48,117 nt of DNA from CAWFKW01 sp964568655 (GTDB taxonomy: Bacteria; Bacteroidota; Ignavibacteria; Tepidaquicellales; OLB5), in the NCBI GenBank assembly GCA_964568655.1, contig CAZMRG010000010.1, forward strand, positions 1 through 48,117, given 5' to 3'. The notes under the pieces are model-generated. The model had not been told where the DNA came from. It was given only the letters and a program-made list of their open reading frames with translations, and made no database searches. Positions 9,191-16,497 of the stretch are shown one piece after another. The stretch's first letter is position 1. Every line of letters begins with the position of its first letter. The position numbers were made by a program, and so were the translations under genes.

Positions 9191-9980
9191 TATAAACGGT
9201 TTGAACGTAGCGGAGTTTGGCGACGAAAACTCAAAAACGATTATTTTCATACACGCATTCCCGTTCTGCAACAGGATGTGGGATAAACAGACGGAGGCAT
9301 TCCAGGGCAAATACAGAGTAATTACATACGATCTGCGGGGATTTGGGTACAGCGAAACGCAGGACACGGTTTTAACAATAGACTCACATGTTGAGGACCT
9401 GTATTCGATAATGAGTTCTATGAAACTCGAAAAACCTGTCATCTGCGGCTTATCAATGGGAGGTTATATTGCTCTCCGCGCGCTTGAACAGGGACAGAAC
9501 AAATTTAAAGGAGCTATTCTTTGCGATACAAGGTCAGAAGCAGATAATAATAACAGTAAAGCGACAAGAGCCCGGCAGATAAAGCAGATTAAATCAGGCG
9601 AAATAGCCGGATTCAACGAAGGTTTTATAAAGGCAGCGCTGAGCGAAAAATCATTTACTGAAAACCAACCGCTTGTTGACTTTTTAAAAACCATGATGGG
9701 CTGGCAAAAACCATTAAACGTTGCCGGCGCATTATTGACATTAGCGGCAAGGATGGATCCGACTGAATATCTTGAGAGGATTGATATTCCCGTTTTGGTA
9801 TTGGTTGGAAAGGAAGATAAAATAACGCCACCCGAATACTCAAAATTAATCTACGGAAAGATCCGAAACGCCGACTTGGCATTAATTTCTGATGCAGGGC
9901 ATTTATCAAATATGGAAAACCCGGAAGAGTTCAATAAATCCATAGGTAAGTTTCTGGCTGATACGCTTAACGGGAAATGA
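9177..9980 (+). CDS. Alpha/beta-fold hydrolase
   Basis: 267 residues with a complete serine-hydrolase triad: nucleophile Ser93 in GLSMGG, Asp214 in GKEDKITP and His242 in AGHLSNMENP. An oxyanion-hole motif FIHAFPF lies at 24-30. The overall form resembles the 3-oxoadipate enol-lactonase and pimeloyl-ACP esterase group, which does not fix the substrate. It overlaps the upstream phosphotransferase by 14 bases, and its TGA overlaps the ATG of the next gene, so all three are translationally coupled. No signal peptide, hence cytoplasmic. Confidence 0.9.
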   Translation: MKKHNINGLNVAEFGDENSKTIIFIHAFPFCNRMWDKQTEAFQGKYRVITYDLRGFGYSETQDTVLTIDSHVEDLYSIMSSMKLEKPVICGLSMGGYIALRALEQGQNKFKGAILCDTRSEADNNNSKATRARQIKQIKSGEIAGFNEGFIKAALSEKSFTENQPLVDFLKTMMGWQKPLNVAGALLTLAARMDPTEYLERIDIPVLVLVGKEDKITPPEYSKLIYGKIRNADLALISDAGHLSNMENPEEFNKSIGKFLADTLNGK

Positions 9981-10312
9981 AACTGGCAGGGACCGTAATA
10001 TTTCTATATGGAATATTGATGTTTCTCGGAGGCATCGGCGCTTTTATAAAAGGAACCGGTATCTTAACGGTTGTAATCGCTATAATATCCGCAGCTGCGC
10101 TGGTTTATTGCTCCGGATTAATTAATAAGATAAATTTCACGGGCGTTTATTTATCGCTGTTTATTTCATTTGGCCTCGCAACATTTTTCGGGCTTAAATA
10201 CAGTAAATTTGATGATATAATGCCGGATGGCATTTTAACCATATTGAGTATGTTCGCAATCGGGTTTTCTGTCTACGCGCTCAGCAACAAAGAACAGTAC
10301 ACTAAGCCTTAA
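9977..10312 (+). CDS. TMEM14 (UPF0136)-like small membrane protein
   Basis: 111 residues with four hydrophobic segments (about 3-22, 30-48, 55-72 and 84-101). The features fit the TMEM14 family: YGILMFLGGIGAFIKG at the start, and GLKYSKFDDIMPDG before the last helix, where the eukaryotic and bacterial relatives have a similar F-M-P-x-G. It starts in an ATGA overlap with the hydrolase, as the last gene of the plus-strand run. The final 11 bases overlap the end of the convergent tdh gene. Bacterial function is unknown; transport or lipid handling has been suggested only for eukaryotic members. Confidence 0.78.
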   Translation: MKLAGTVIFLYGILMFLGGIGAFIKGTGILTVVIAIISAAALVYCSGLINKINFTGVYLSLFISFGLATFFGLKYSKFDDIMPDGILTILSMFAIGFSVYALSNKEQYTKP

Positions 10313-11258
10313 CCAGAAGTTTCTTCCCTATCTCATTCAGCATAATATCTGTCATCGAGCTCAGGTCATATTTATAATTCCAGCCCCAGTCTTTTTTTGC
10401 ATAACTATCATCAATGCTCTGCGGCCATGATTCGGCTATCTTCTGCCTGAAATCAGGCTCGTAACTTATCTCAAACTCAGGAATGTGTTTCTTGATTTCC
10501 GCGGCAATATCAGCCGGGTTGAAACTTATCGCGCTTAAGTTGTAGCTTGAGCGAATTGTTAATTTAGATGAATCCGCTTCCATCAGGTCAATTGTAGCTT
10601 TAATGCCATCCGGCATAAACATCATCGGCAAAGCTGCATCTGCCTTAAGAAAACAAGTGTAACGTTTGTTCTTTATCGCCTCATAGAAGATCTCTACTGC
10701 GTAATCTGTTGTGCCTCCGCCGGCTTCAGTTTTGTAGCTGATAAGTCCCGGGTAACGTACGCTTCTCACGTCAAGTCCATAACGGTTAAAGTAATACTCG
10801 CACCACCTCTCGCCTGCTAACTTACTGATACCATATACTGTGGTAGGCTCCATAACTGTAAGCTGCGGCGTATTTTTCGAAGGTGTTGTCGGCCCAAATA
10901 CAGCAATAGAGCTTGGCCAGAAAACTTTTTTTACTCCGTTATCACGGGCTATATTTAATATGCTAAGCATGCTTTTCATATTTATTTCCCATGATCTTAT
11001 CGGATTTTTTTCAGCGTTCCCTGATAGTATTGCCGCAAGGTGATATATCTGAGTGAATTTATTTTTATTAATGAACTCAACAAGCAGGTCATGGTCCATT
11101 ACATCAAGTAACTTAAACGGTCCGCCGTCCATAACATCCTGAGGGGCCTGTTTTATATCCGATGCGAATACATTTGCGCTCTCATATTTCTTTCTCAATT
11201 CAACTGTAAGCTCTGAGCCGATCTGCCCCGAAGCTCCGATAACCAATATCTTTTCCAT
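10302..11258 (-). CDS. tdh: L-threonine 3-dehydrogenase, short-chain (epimerase-like) type
   Basis: 318 residues. The Rossmann motif GASGQIG at 8-14 binds NAD+, and the active site shows WPSSIAVFGP with the Ser and YGISKLAGE with the catalytic Tyr and Lys. The sequences YPGLIS...GGGTTDYAVEIFYEA, LPMMFMPDG and the C-terminal SWPQSIDD..A..DWGW are specific to the epimerase-related threonine dehydrogenases of Bacteroidota, which make 2-amino-3-ketobutyrate from threonine. No glycine C-acetyltransferase (kbl) is in the window. It starts one base after the stop of the small ORF upstream, and its end overlaps the TMEM14 gene. Confidence 0.92.
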   Translation of the reverse strand: MEKILVIGASGQIGSELTVELRKKYESANVFASDIKQAPQDVMDGGPFKLLDVMDHDLLVEFINKNKFTQIYHLAAILSGNAEKNPIRSWEINMKSMLSILNIARDNGVKKVFWPSSIAVFGPTTPSKNTPQLTVMEPTTVYGISKLAGERWCEYYFNRYGLDVRSVRYPGLISYKTEAGGGTTDYAVEIFYEAIKNKRYTCFLKADAALPMMFMPDGIKATIDLMEADSSKLTIRSSYNLSAISFNPADIAAEIKKHIPEFEISYEPDFRQKIAESWPQSIDDSYAKKDWGWNYKYDLSSMTDIMLNEIGKKLLVKA

Positions 11259-11259
11259 T

Positions 11260-11451
11260 TTATTCGTTGTCCTTTTTTATTTTTCCAAGAAATTTCCTGT
11301 TTCTTATTTTGTATTTAAATTCCATTTGAAGCCATAAATAATATATTTTTTCCCGCGGAGTCATTTTTGACAGAGGTTTTTCAATATGCCCGTCAAACAT
11401 AGGATCGGGTTTAAAGCTTCCTTTATTATTTATTTCTGAGTTTTTCTTCAA
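11260..11451 (-). CDS. Small basic protein downstream of a nucleotidyltransferase
   Basis: 63 residues from a TTG at 11451, overlapping the upstream nucleotidyltransferase gene by 26 bases. An ATG at 11400 would give a 46-residue form starting MFDGHIEKPLSKMTP. The C-terminal half is Lys/Arg and aromatic rich (REKIYYLWLQMEFKYKIRNR). Overlap with the nucleotidyltransferase and one-base spacing to tdh indicate one transcript. No family recognised; a partner of the nucleotidyltransferase is an inference from position alone. Confidence 0.55.
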   Translation of the reverse strand: MKKNSEINNKGSFKPDPMFDGHIEKPLSKMTPREKIYYLWLQMEFKYKIRNRKFLGKIKKDNE

Positions 11452-11932
11452 GTTCCTTTATATCGGTTAAATCCTTATCCCTTACTGGATTTACCAGTTT
11501 TTTTGCAAAAATTAAGTCTTCTATTGAAGAAACATATATCTTCACATCATCAATCTCAATTTCATCGGCATTCCAGAGTAATTCATCGTAAGATTTCGGA
11601 TATTTCAAAAAAATGTCAATTTGCAGAGGACCGCTATTCGATACAAATGTATACACCAAAGCATCTTTAGTTTGTATCCATGACTCACGTTTTTTTTCAT
11701 CAAGTAAATTCTCAACTGGTTCGGGGATCCTGGGTATTAAATTAAATTGTTTAGTTACTTCTATAAGACTTTTTAAATTCCCTGTTTCCAAATCAGCATA
11801 TATATCAAGATCAAAAGTTGCTCTTTCAACACCCTGAAGAACACAGGCAACGCCGCCGCAAACGACAAATTTGACGCCGCTTTCAGAAAGCGCTTTCATC
11901 AATTCAAATAACTTATCATTATTTTGTTCCAT
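11426..11932 (-). CDS. Nucleotidyltransferase-fold protein (AbiEii/DUF6036-like)
   Basis: 168 residues from the ATG at 11932; an ATG at 11974 would add 14 residues. The nucleotidyltransferase signature is clear: KFVVCGGVACVLQG followed by ATFDLDIYADLE, giving the GG...DxD pattern of polymerase-beta-like enzymes, and a later LQIDIFLKY that supplies the third acidic residue. Such stand-alone proteins include type IV toxins that modify tRNA or proteins and simple household enzymes. It has no AbiEi-like antitoxin in front; the only partner is the small overlapping ORF behind it. Function is therefore open. Confidence 0.72.
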   Translation of the reverse strand: MEQNNDKLFELMKALSESGVKFVVCGGVACVLQGVERATFDLDIYADLETGNLKSLIEVTKQFNLIPRIPEPVENLLDEKKRESWIQTKDALVYTFVSNSGPLQIDIFLKYPKSYDELLWNADEIEIDDVKIYVSSIEDLIFAKKLVNPVRDKDLTDIKELEEKLRNK

Positions 11933-12025
11933 TACAATCTTTCGATTAATAAACCCCCTTCTTAACTCAAGCAATTCCGAAATTGATTTTCTTTATCAGA
12001 AATTTTAGATCTTGAAGTTTTTAGT

Positions 12026-12066
12026 CCCCCCTTTGTACAAAGGCCTGCCTGCTGCAGGCAGGGGGG
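12026..12066. repeat. Palindrome interrupted by a 19-base palindromic element
   Basis: The outer parts (12026-12043 and 12063-12066) join to a perfect 22-base palindrome made of six C, TTTGTACAAA and six G. Between them sits CCTGCCTGCTGCAGGCAGG (12044-12062), itself a perfect odd palindrome. The element lies between the nucleotidyltransferase start and the AtuA gene end, in non-coding DNA. Confidence 0.85.
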
Positions 12067-12148
12067 ATGGGATTTCTAAAAATCAAATTATATCTAATCT
12101 CTGGAATATTTACAACCTCAGCATTACTCTATCGGGGGTTCAGACAAT

Positions 12149-13357
12149 TTATATTCCTTCAACAATTACTTCAGGTTCCACTTCTTTCTTCGGTATCAGC
12201 GCCGGCCAATACGCCACCACATCCGATGGCTTTGGCCTGCCGCCTGCAAACCCTGTTACACTTGGCGGGCCNNNNNNNNNNNNNNNNNNNNNNNNNNNNN
12301 NNNNNNNNNNNNNNNNNNNNNNNNNNNNNNNNNNNNNNNNNNNNNNNNNNNNNNNNNNNNNNNNNNNNNNNGTAGCAAAAGCGCTGTAGCCATCTTCATA
12401 TGACATCGATACTTTATAAAACTCTGTTGCCGGCAGACCCTTTATGTCAAATACTCTAACCCTGTCTTTCCCTGCCTGTTCAACATGGATACTTGTAAAA
12501 TCCGCTATGCAATCAGGCGTTATATAATCTTTCGGATTGCCAATTTCGTAAACCAACTGTTCGCTTACTGTTTCTACTGATACCAATCCGCCCGTATTTT
12601 CATGCTTAGTAATATAGAAGTTGCCGTCTGAGTGAGCTTCCACAATCGGGAAACCAATTCGTGCAAGGTCGGGAACGCTCTGCCAATCGCCAAGGAAATT
12701 ACCGCCGCTTGCCTGTCCGCCGCATTCTATGATGTGCCCGGCAACCGTACCTGCGGCCATTTTATCCCAATCTTTCCAGTCCCATCCAAATTCATATATC
12801 ATCGGCGCCAGCGTTAATCCCGTATCTGTAACTCTTCCTGTTATAACAATGTCAGCGCCTTTGCTCAGGGCCTCAACAACCGGTGATGCGCCGAAATAAA
12901 CATTGGCGCTGAGAAGCTTATCTTTAACTATCGCTGCGCTCTCGCCCGTCTCCATATTATTCAGCGTTACGCCCTTATCTATCAGCGTGCCAATCCTATC
13001 CATAATATTATCGCCCATCACAACGCCGATTTTGATATCTTTTATACCTAGCTTCTTCGCAACTTCAAATACTGCATCGCGGCACGCTATTGGATTTACT
13101 CCACCGCCATTTGTAACAACCTTAAATTTTTTCTCTTTCAAAAGCGGAAGAAGCCGTTCCATTAGAGGCGGAATATCGCGGGCATAACCAAATGCGGGAT
13201 TTTTGAGCTTTTGTTTCTGAAGGATGGACATTGTCACCTCGGCGAGGTAATCCATCATTAAATAATCAATCTGTCCTTTTGAAGCCTGGTTTACGGGAGC
13301 GTCTATAAGGTCCCCCCAAAATCCCTGCCCTGAAGCAATTTTTATAATATCTCTCAT
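12149..13357 (-). CDS. Acyclic terpene utilisation AtuA-family protein (DUF1446), interrupted by an assembly gap
   Basis: Start at the ATG at 13357. About 328 residues are read before the gap at 12272-12371 and about 40 after it. The family is recognisable from KVVTNGGGVNPIACRDAV, GADIVITGRVTDTGLTLAP, GHIIECGGQASGGNF and, after the gap, PPSVTGFAGGRPKPSDVVAYW. AtuA proteins occur with acyl-CoA carboxylase and citronellyl-CoA degradation genes, but the reaction is not established and no other atu gene is here. Comparison with family architecture suggests about 100 residues belong in the gap, more than the 33 that fit 100 bases. The protein ends soon after the AtuA domain, without the extra C-terminal domain of longer members. 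Confidence 0.85.
   Translation of the reverse strand: MRDIIKIASGQGFWGDLIDAPVNQASKGQIDYLMMDYLAEVTMSILQKQKLKNPAFGYARDIPPLMERLLPLLKEKKFKVVTNGGGVNPIACRDAVFEVAKKLGIKDIKIGVVMGDNIMDRIGTLIDKGVTLNNMETGESAAIVKDKLLSANVYFGASPVVEALSKGADIVITGRVTDTGLTLAPMIYEFGWDWKDWDKMAAGTVAGHIIECGGQASGGNFLGDWQSVPDLARIGFPIVEAHSDGNFYITKHENTGGLVSVETVSEQLVYEIGNPKDYITPDCIADFTSIHVEQAGKDRVRVFDIKGLPATEFYKVSMSYEDGYSAFAXXXXXXXXXXXXXXXXXXXXXXXXXXXXXXXXXXGPPSVTGFAGGRPKPSDVVAYWPALIPKKEVEPEVIVEGI
12272..12371. other. Assembly gap (100 N)
   Basis: Exactly 100 N inside the AtuA-family gene. The length is a placeholder: about 300 bases of coding sequence appear to be missing, judged from the family layout. Confidence 0.95.
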
Positions 13358-13495
13358 CAATAAGTTAAATCTAACATTAAATGCAAACGCTGGCCAAAAG
13401 CCACCGATTGATTACATAATCTACAAAAATACTGAAAATTAAGGATATATGAAATTGAATAAAAGTACGTAATATTTAGAATGTTTTATTAGTTA

Positions 13496-13561
13496 GACTC
13501 CGAAGGAGTCGTATGTTTGTAGCAAGCGAAAACCTATAAACATGCGACCCCGTCAGGGTCG
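13496..13561. repeat. Composite palindromic repeat (two hairpins joined by inverted arms)
   Basis: The order is GACTCCGAAGGAGTC (13496-13510, hairpin), then GTATGTTTGTAG, a spacer, then CTATAAACATGC (10 of 12 positions complementary to the first arm), then CGACCC/GGGTCG arms at 13545-13561. The whole could fold as a long stem with two capped hairpins. It lies in the 440-base intergenic stretch between the AtuA gene and the BNR protein, where I see no gene. Confidence 0.7.
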
Positions 13562-13641
13562 AACCCGCAAAAGATAGACTTAACACTTTAGGCAGTTCCG
13601 CATTTCTGTTAAATGCTTTTATAGCCACTACATTTAGATCG

Positions 13642-13692
13642 CCTGCCTGTCCACGACTACTTCGAGTCGTTGACTCGTGGAGCAGCAGGCAG
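13642..13692. repeat. Copy of the 19-base palindromic element split by a 33-base hairpin
   Basis: CCTGCCTG (13642-13649) and CAGCAGGCAG (13683-13692) join to the first 18 bases of the element found intact at 16316-16334. The 33-base insert (13650-13682) has terminal arms TCCACGA/TCGTGGA and an inner hairpin CGAGTC-GTT-GACTCG. Confidence 0.75.
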
Positions 13693-13732
13693 ATGGCAAT
13701 TGGGAAAATGAAATATCATTTCTATTTAAAGT

Positions 13733-13763
13733 AAATAAAAAGGGTGTTCAAAAGAACACCCTT
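13733..13763 (-). terminator. Intrinsic terminator of the BNR/T9SS gene
   Basis: AAGGGTGTTC (13740-13749) and GAACACCCTT (13754-13763) form a perfect 10-bp stem with a 4-base loop. Read on the minus strand it is followed by a T-rich tail. It lies 35 bases after the stop of the gene at 13798-15213. Confidence 0.85.
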
Positions 13764-13797
13764 GCAATACAAAATCCGGATTAATTTCTTATACTAT

Positions 13798-15213
13798 TTA
13801 TTTCACTAACATCATTTTCTTCGTTGCGGTAAAATCGCCTGCAACAATTTTATACAGATATACGCCGCTTGGTAAATTAGACGCATTGAAATTGAGAGCA
13901 TAAGCCCCTGCCTGTTTTGTCTCACTAACCAGGGTTTTTACTTCCTTTCCAATTATATCATAAACCTTAACAGTAACAAAAGATGTCCTGGGAACAGCAT
14001 ATTCTATTACAGTACTTGGATTAAACGGATTCGGGTAATTCTGGCTCAAAGAAAATTCTTTTGGCATGTCGCTTATTGGGTTGTGAATTCCCAATGGCAA
14101 TTCGGTATATTCCTGTATGCCTGTTGGTCCTACAGATACGCCTGCATAAAGCGTATTTCCTTTAAAAGCTAACGCTCTTACTGTTGCAGTATTCGGCATT
14201 GTACCGCCGTTAAAATCTGACCAGGTATTACCGCCATCTGTTGTATGCCAAACTCCGCCCGGCTGTTCTGTTGTAGCATCGCCGCCAAAGTAGAACTGGG
14301 TATTAGATCCCGGCCTTATACAAATAGAGCGTACAAGTCCGCCGGGGAATGTAGCTACATTAATTCCACCCACTTTTTGAGTCCATAGAGCTCCGGCATT
14401 TGTAGTCAACCATGGTCCGCCGGCTGCTGAGTTAAAAAAACGGCCGCAAATGACAGTATTAGTATCAAGCGTGCTGAAACTCAGACCTCTGCAGGGATCA
14501 ATATCTGTTGTTGCCGTACCGAAACCTGTGCTTGAGTTGATCCAGGTTCCGCCGAAATCATAGCTTTTGTATATATAACATGGTCCGGTCTGTACTCCAC
14601 CGGGAGTAATAAAAGATGTACCCGCATAAACAGTATTCGGCTGCATAGGATTAACGCAAAGGCACAAAACATTCTTATTGGCGCCAAAACCTGTATTGGA
14701 AGGAGACCAAAGCGTTCCACCATTTGTTGTCTTATAAAGACCGACAGTTGCATCCAAAGTAGCAACACCATCCCAAACGCAGCAAACAACTGTATTAGGA
14801 TCTGTTGGGCTTACAACGATTCCCTGAATAGCGGGAGGAGACTGTGTAATACCCGTGGCTGCGGAAGTCCATGTTGCAGCCGCATCAGTTGATTTGAAAA
14901 TACCAATTGCGGAAGTACCCGCATACAATACGCTTGGATTGGATGGACTTATCGCTAATGCCCATATCGTCAAAGATGTTAGTCCTGTGTTTGCTTGATT
15001 CCATGTTACTCCGCCGTCTGTTGATTTATAAACGCCGCCGCCAGGAGAACCTGCATACATAATTTGATTATTTGACGGGTTCACAACAATACTCGCATTG
15101 TAAACGCCTGACCCTATACTAACGGTAGTTGTCCATATTTGCGGACCGTCGCTTGCATACATTAAATGGAAAAAAATAGCAAAGAGTGTTAGACTTAGAA
15201 ATAGTTTTTTCAT
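13798..15213 (-). CDS. Secreted BNR/sortilin-like beta-propeller protein with T9SS sorting domain
   Basis: 471 residues with a signal peptide (about 1-20). The body is a beta-propeller built from BNR/Asp-box repeats: STDGGVTW, STDAAATW, TTNGGTLW, SYDFGGTW, TTNAGALW and TTDGGNTW, each followed by a YAG/YFGG strand. The C-terminal 80 or so residues form a type A sorting domain (LSQNYPNPFNPST, YDIIGKEVKTLV, GVYLYKI, tail KKMMLVK), so T9SS export is predicted. GGAGGAT lies just before the ATG at 15213, an excellent ribosome site, and an intrinsic terminator follows the stop, so the gene is transcribed alone. Asp-box propellers include sialidases, but no sialidase catalytic residues are evident; binding or structural roles are equally likely. 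Confidence 0.9.
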   Translation of the reverse strand: MKKLFLSLTLFAIFFHLMYASDGPQIWTTTVSIGSGVYNASIVVNPSNNQIMYAGSPGGGVYKSTDGGVTWNQANTGLTSLTIWALAISPSNPSVLYAGTSAIGIFKSTDAAATWTSAATGITQSPPAIQGIVVSPTDPNTVVCCVWDGVATLDATVGLYKTTNGGTLWSPSNTGFGANKNVLCLCVNPMQPNTVYAGTSFITPGGVQTGPCYIYKSYDFGGTWINSSTGFGTATTDIDPCRGLSFSTLDTNTVICGRFFNSAAGGPWLTTNAGALWTQKVGGINVATFPGGLVRSICIRPGSNTQFYFGGDATTEQPGGVWHTTDGGNTWSDFNGGTMPNTATVRALAFKGNTLYAGVSVGPTGIQEYTELPLGIHNPISDMPKEFSLSQNYPNPFNPSTVIEYAVPRTSFVTVKVYDIIGKEVKTLVSETKQAGAYALNFNASNLPSGVYLYKIVAGDFTATKKMMLVK

Positions 15214-15393
15214 GTATCCTCCCTACATATTAACCAAAGCAAAATTGCCCCGGCTTTTGAAAAAGATTTCTTGTAAGATGTTAATTTATATAAATAAACT
15301 AATCTTTTTATTTAGAATAGTCAATGCATATTAATCTCAGATGTTCAGGATTTTGCAATTCAAAAGCAATTACAAAAAGTATGCCATTCTGTA

Positions 15394-16219
15394 TTAATAT
15401 CCTGTTAGTAAATTCAGGGTGGTCTTATACTCTGAAATTAAATCCGCCACTACCTGCCTAACGCTTTTAATATCTTTAACAAGTCCTGATGATTGCCCCA
15501 TTTCCAATTCACCCTGCTCAGTATCGCCCTCAAAAATCCCCCTCATTTCCCTTTTTTTCCCCAATAATTGTAACAATTCTTCTTCCCCGGCTCCTGATTT
15601 CTCCTTTGAAACCGCCTCCATTCCAAATTCATTCTTAAAAATTCTGACAGGCGCCAGTTTTTTCAAAGTTAATATCGTTGAATCATCCCTTGCTTCCACA
15701 ATCTTTTCCTTAAACGCCCGGGAAGATGAAGCTTCATTAGTGGCCGCAAAGCGGGTTCCGATCTGAACGCCTTCTGCGCCTAGACAAAATGCCGCGGCTA
15801 TCTGCCCGCCGGTAGCTATGCCCCCAGCGGCAATTACCGGAATTTCAACCGCTTCAACCACCTGCGGGACCAGGCACATCGTAGTAATTTCATCAATTCC
15901 GTTATGCCCCCCTGCTTCAAAGCCTTCAGCCACAACTGCATCGCATCCTGCATCCTGCGCCTTNNNNNNNNNNNNNNNNNNNNNNNNNNNNNNNNNNNNN
16001 NNNNNNNNNNNNNNNNNNNNNNNNNNNNNNNNNNNNNNNNNNNNNNNNNNNNNNNNNNNNNNNAAGCAGCTCAGGTTTCATTGAGCCGGCGCCGATCAAT
16101 CCAAGGCAGCCATATTCCGATGCCGCAGAAGCCAGCCGCCACCCTGATGTCCAAACCATCCCCGCCTGGATAATTGGATTCTCAATGCCAAATAATTTAT
16201 TAATTCTTGTCGTTATCAT
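15394..16219 (-). CDS. FMN-dependent nitronate monooxygenase / enoyl-ACP reductase II (FabK-like), with gap
   Basis: The N-terminal 52 residues (TRINKLFGIENPIIQAGMVW..., LGLIGAGS) are read from the ATG at 16219 to the gap. After the gap the sequence resumes with KAQDAGCDAVVAEGFEAGGHNG, IPVIAAGGIATG and LGAEGVQIGTRF, the flavin-binding barrel motifs shared by FabK and nitronate monooxygenase, including the AGGH histidine. The two parts lie in different frames across 100 N, as expected when the true gap is not 100 bases. FabK spacing suggests about 75 missing residues (about 225 bases). FabK would reduce enoyl-ACP in fatty-acid synthesis; nitronate oxidation is the other choice, and the sequence does not separate them. 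Confidence 0.85.
15964..16063. other. Assembly gap (100 N)
   Basis: Exactly 100 N inside the FabK/nitronate monooxygenase gene. The flanking coding parts are out of frame with each other, showing that the true length is different. Confidence 0.95.
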
Positions 16220-16310
16220 ACATAAAAATAGCGAAGAATCAATTAATTAGATATAATAAGATTCTTCGCTAATACTGTCATTCCCACGCATGAGTGAATT
16301 GATATTTCAT

Positions 16311-16348
16311 CTCCCCCTGCCTGCAGCAGGCAGGCCTAACAGGAGGAG
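16311..16348. repeat. Hairpin repeat interrupted by the 19-base palindromic element
   Basis: The element CCTGCCTGCAGCAGGCAGG lies at 16316-16334. Taking it out joins the flanks to CTCCCCCTAACAGGAGGAG, a hairpin with 7 of 8 pairs and a 3-base loop. The unit sits downstream of ribH in the 280-base space before the FabK-like gene, where no ORF is evident. Confidence 0.75.
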
Positions 16349-16388
16349 ACACAGAGGGGGTGAGTAATATGATCTCACCTCCCCCAAC

Positions 16389-16407
16389 CCCCTCCTGTCA
16401 GGAGGGG
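16389..16407. repeat. Perfect 19-base palindrome
   Basis: CCCCTCCTGTCAGGAGGGG is an odd palindrome centred on T. Its arms resemble the hairpin that hosts the element at 16316-16334, so the two may belong to one repeat family. It could also act as a terminator after ribH, but no T tract follows closely. Confidence 0.7.
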
Positions 16408-16497
16408 ACAAATATTATTTCAAGATCAAAATTTTGAAAGTATAATACTTTTAATATAATTATTAGCGCTAAAAATTTACTTTTAAGATATGGAATT

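Noticed and set aside
12012..12389. Plus-strand reading frames through the 12.0 kb palindrome and the gap
   Set aside because: They translate the palindromic repeat and N-filled sequence and run antisense to the AtuA-family gene.
13798..15213. Sialidase
   Set aside because: Asp-box repeats alone do not make a sialidase; the arginine triad and the nucleophilic Tyr are not identifiable.
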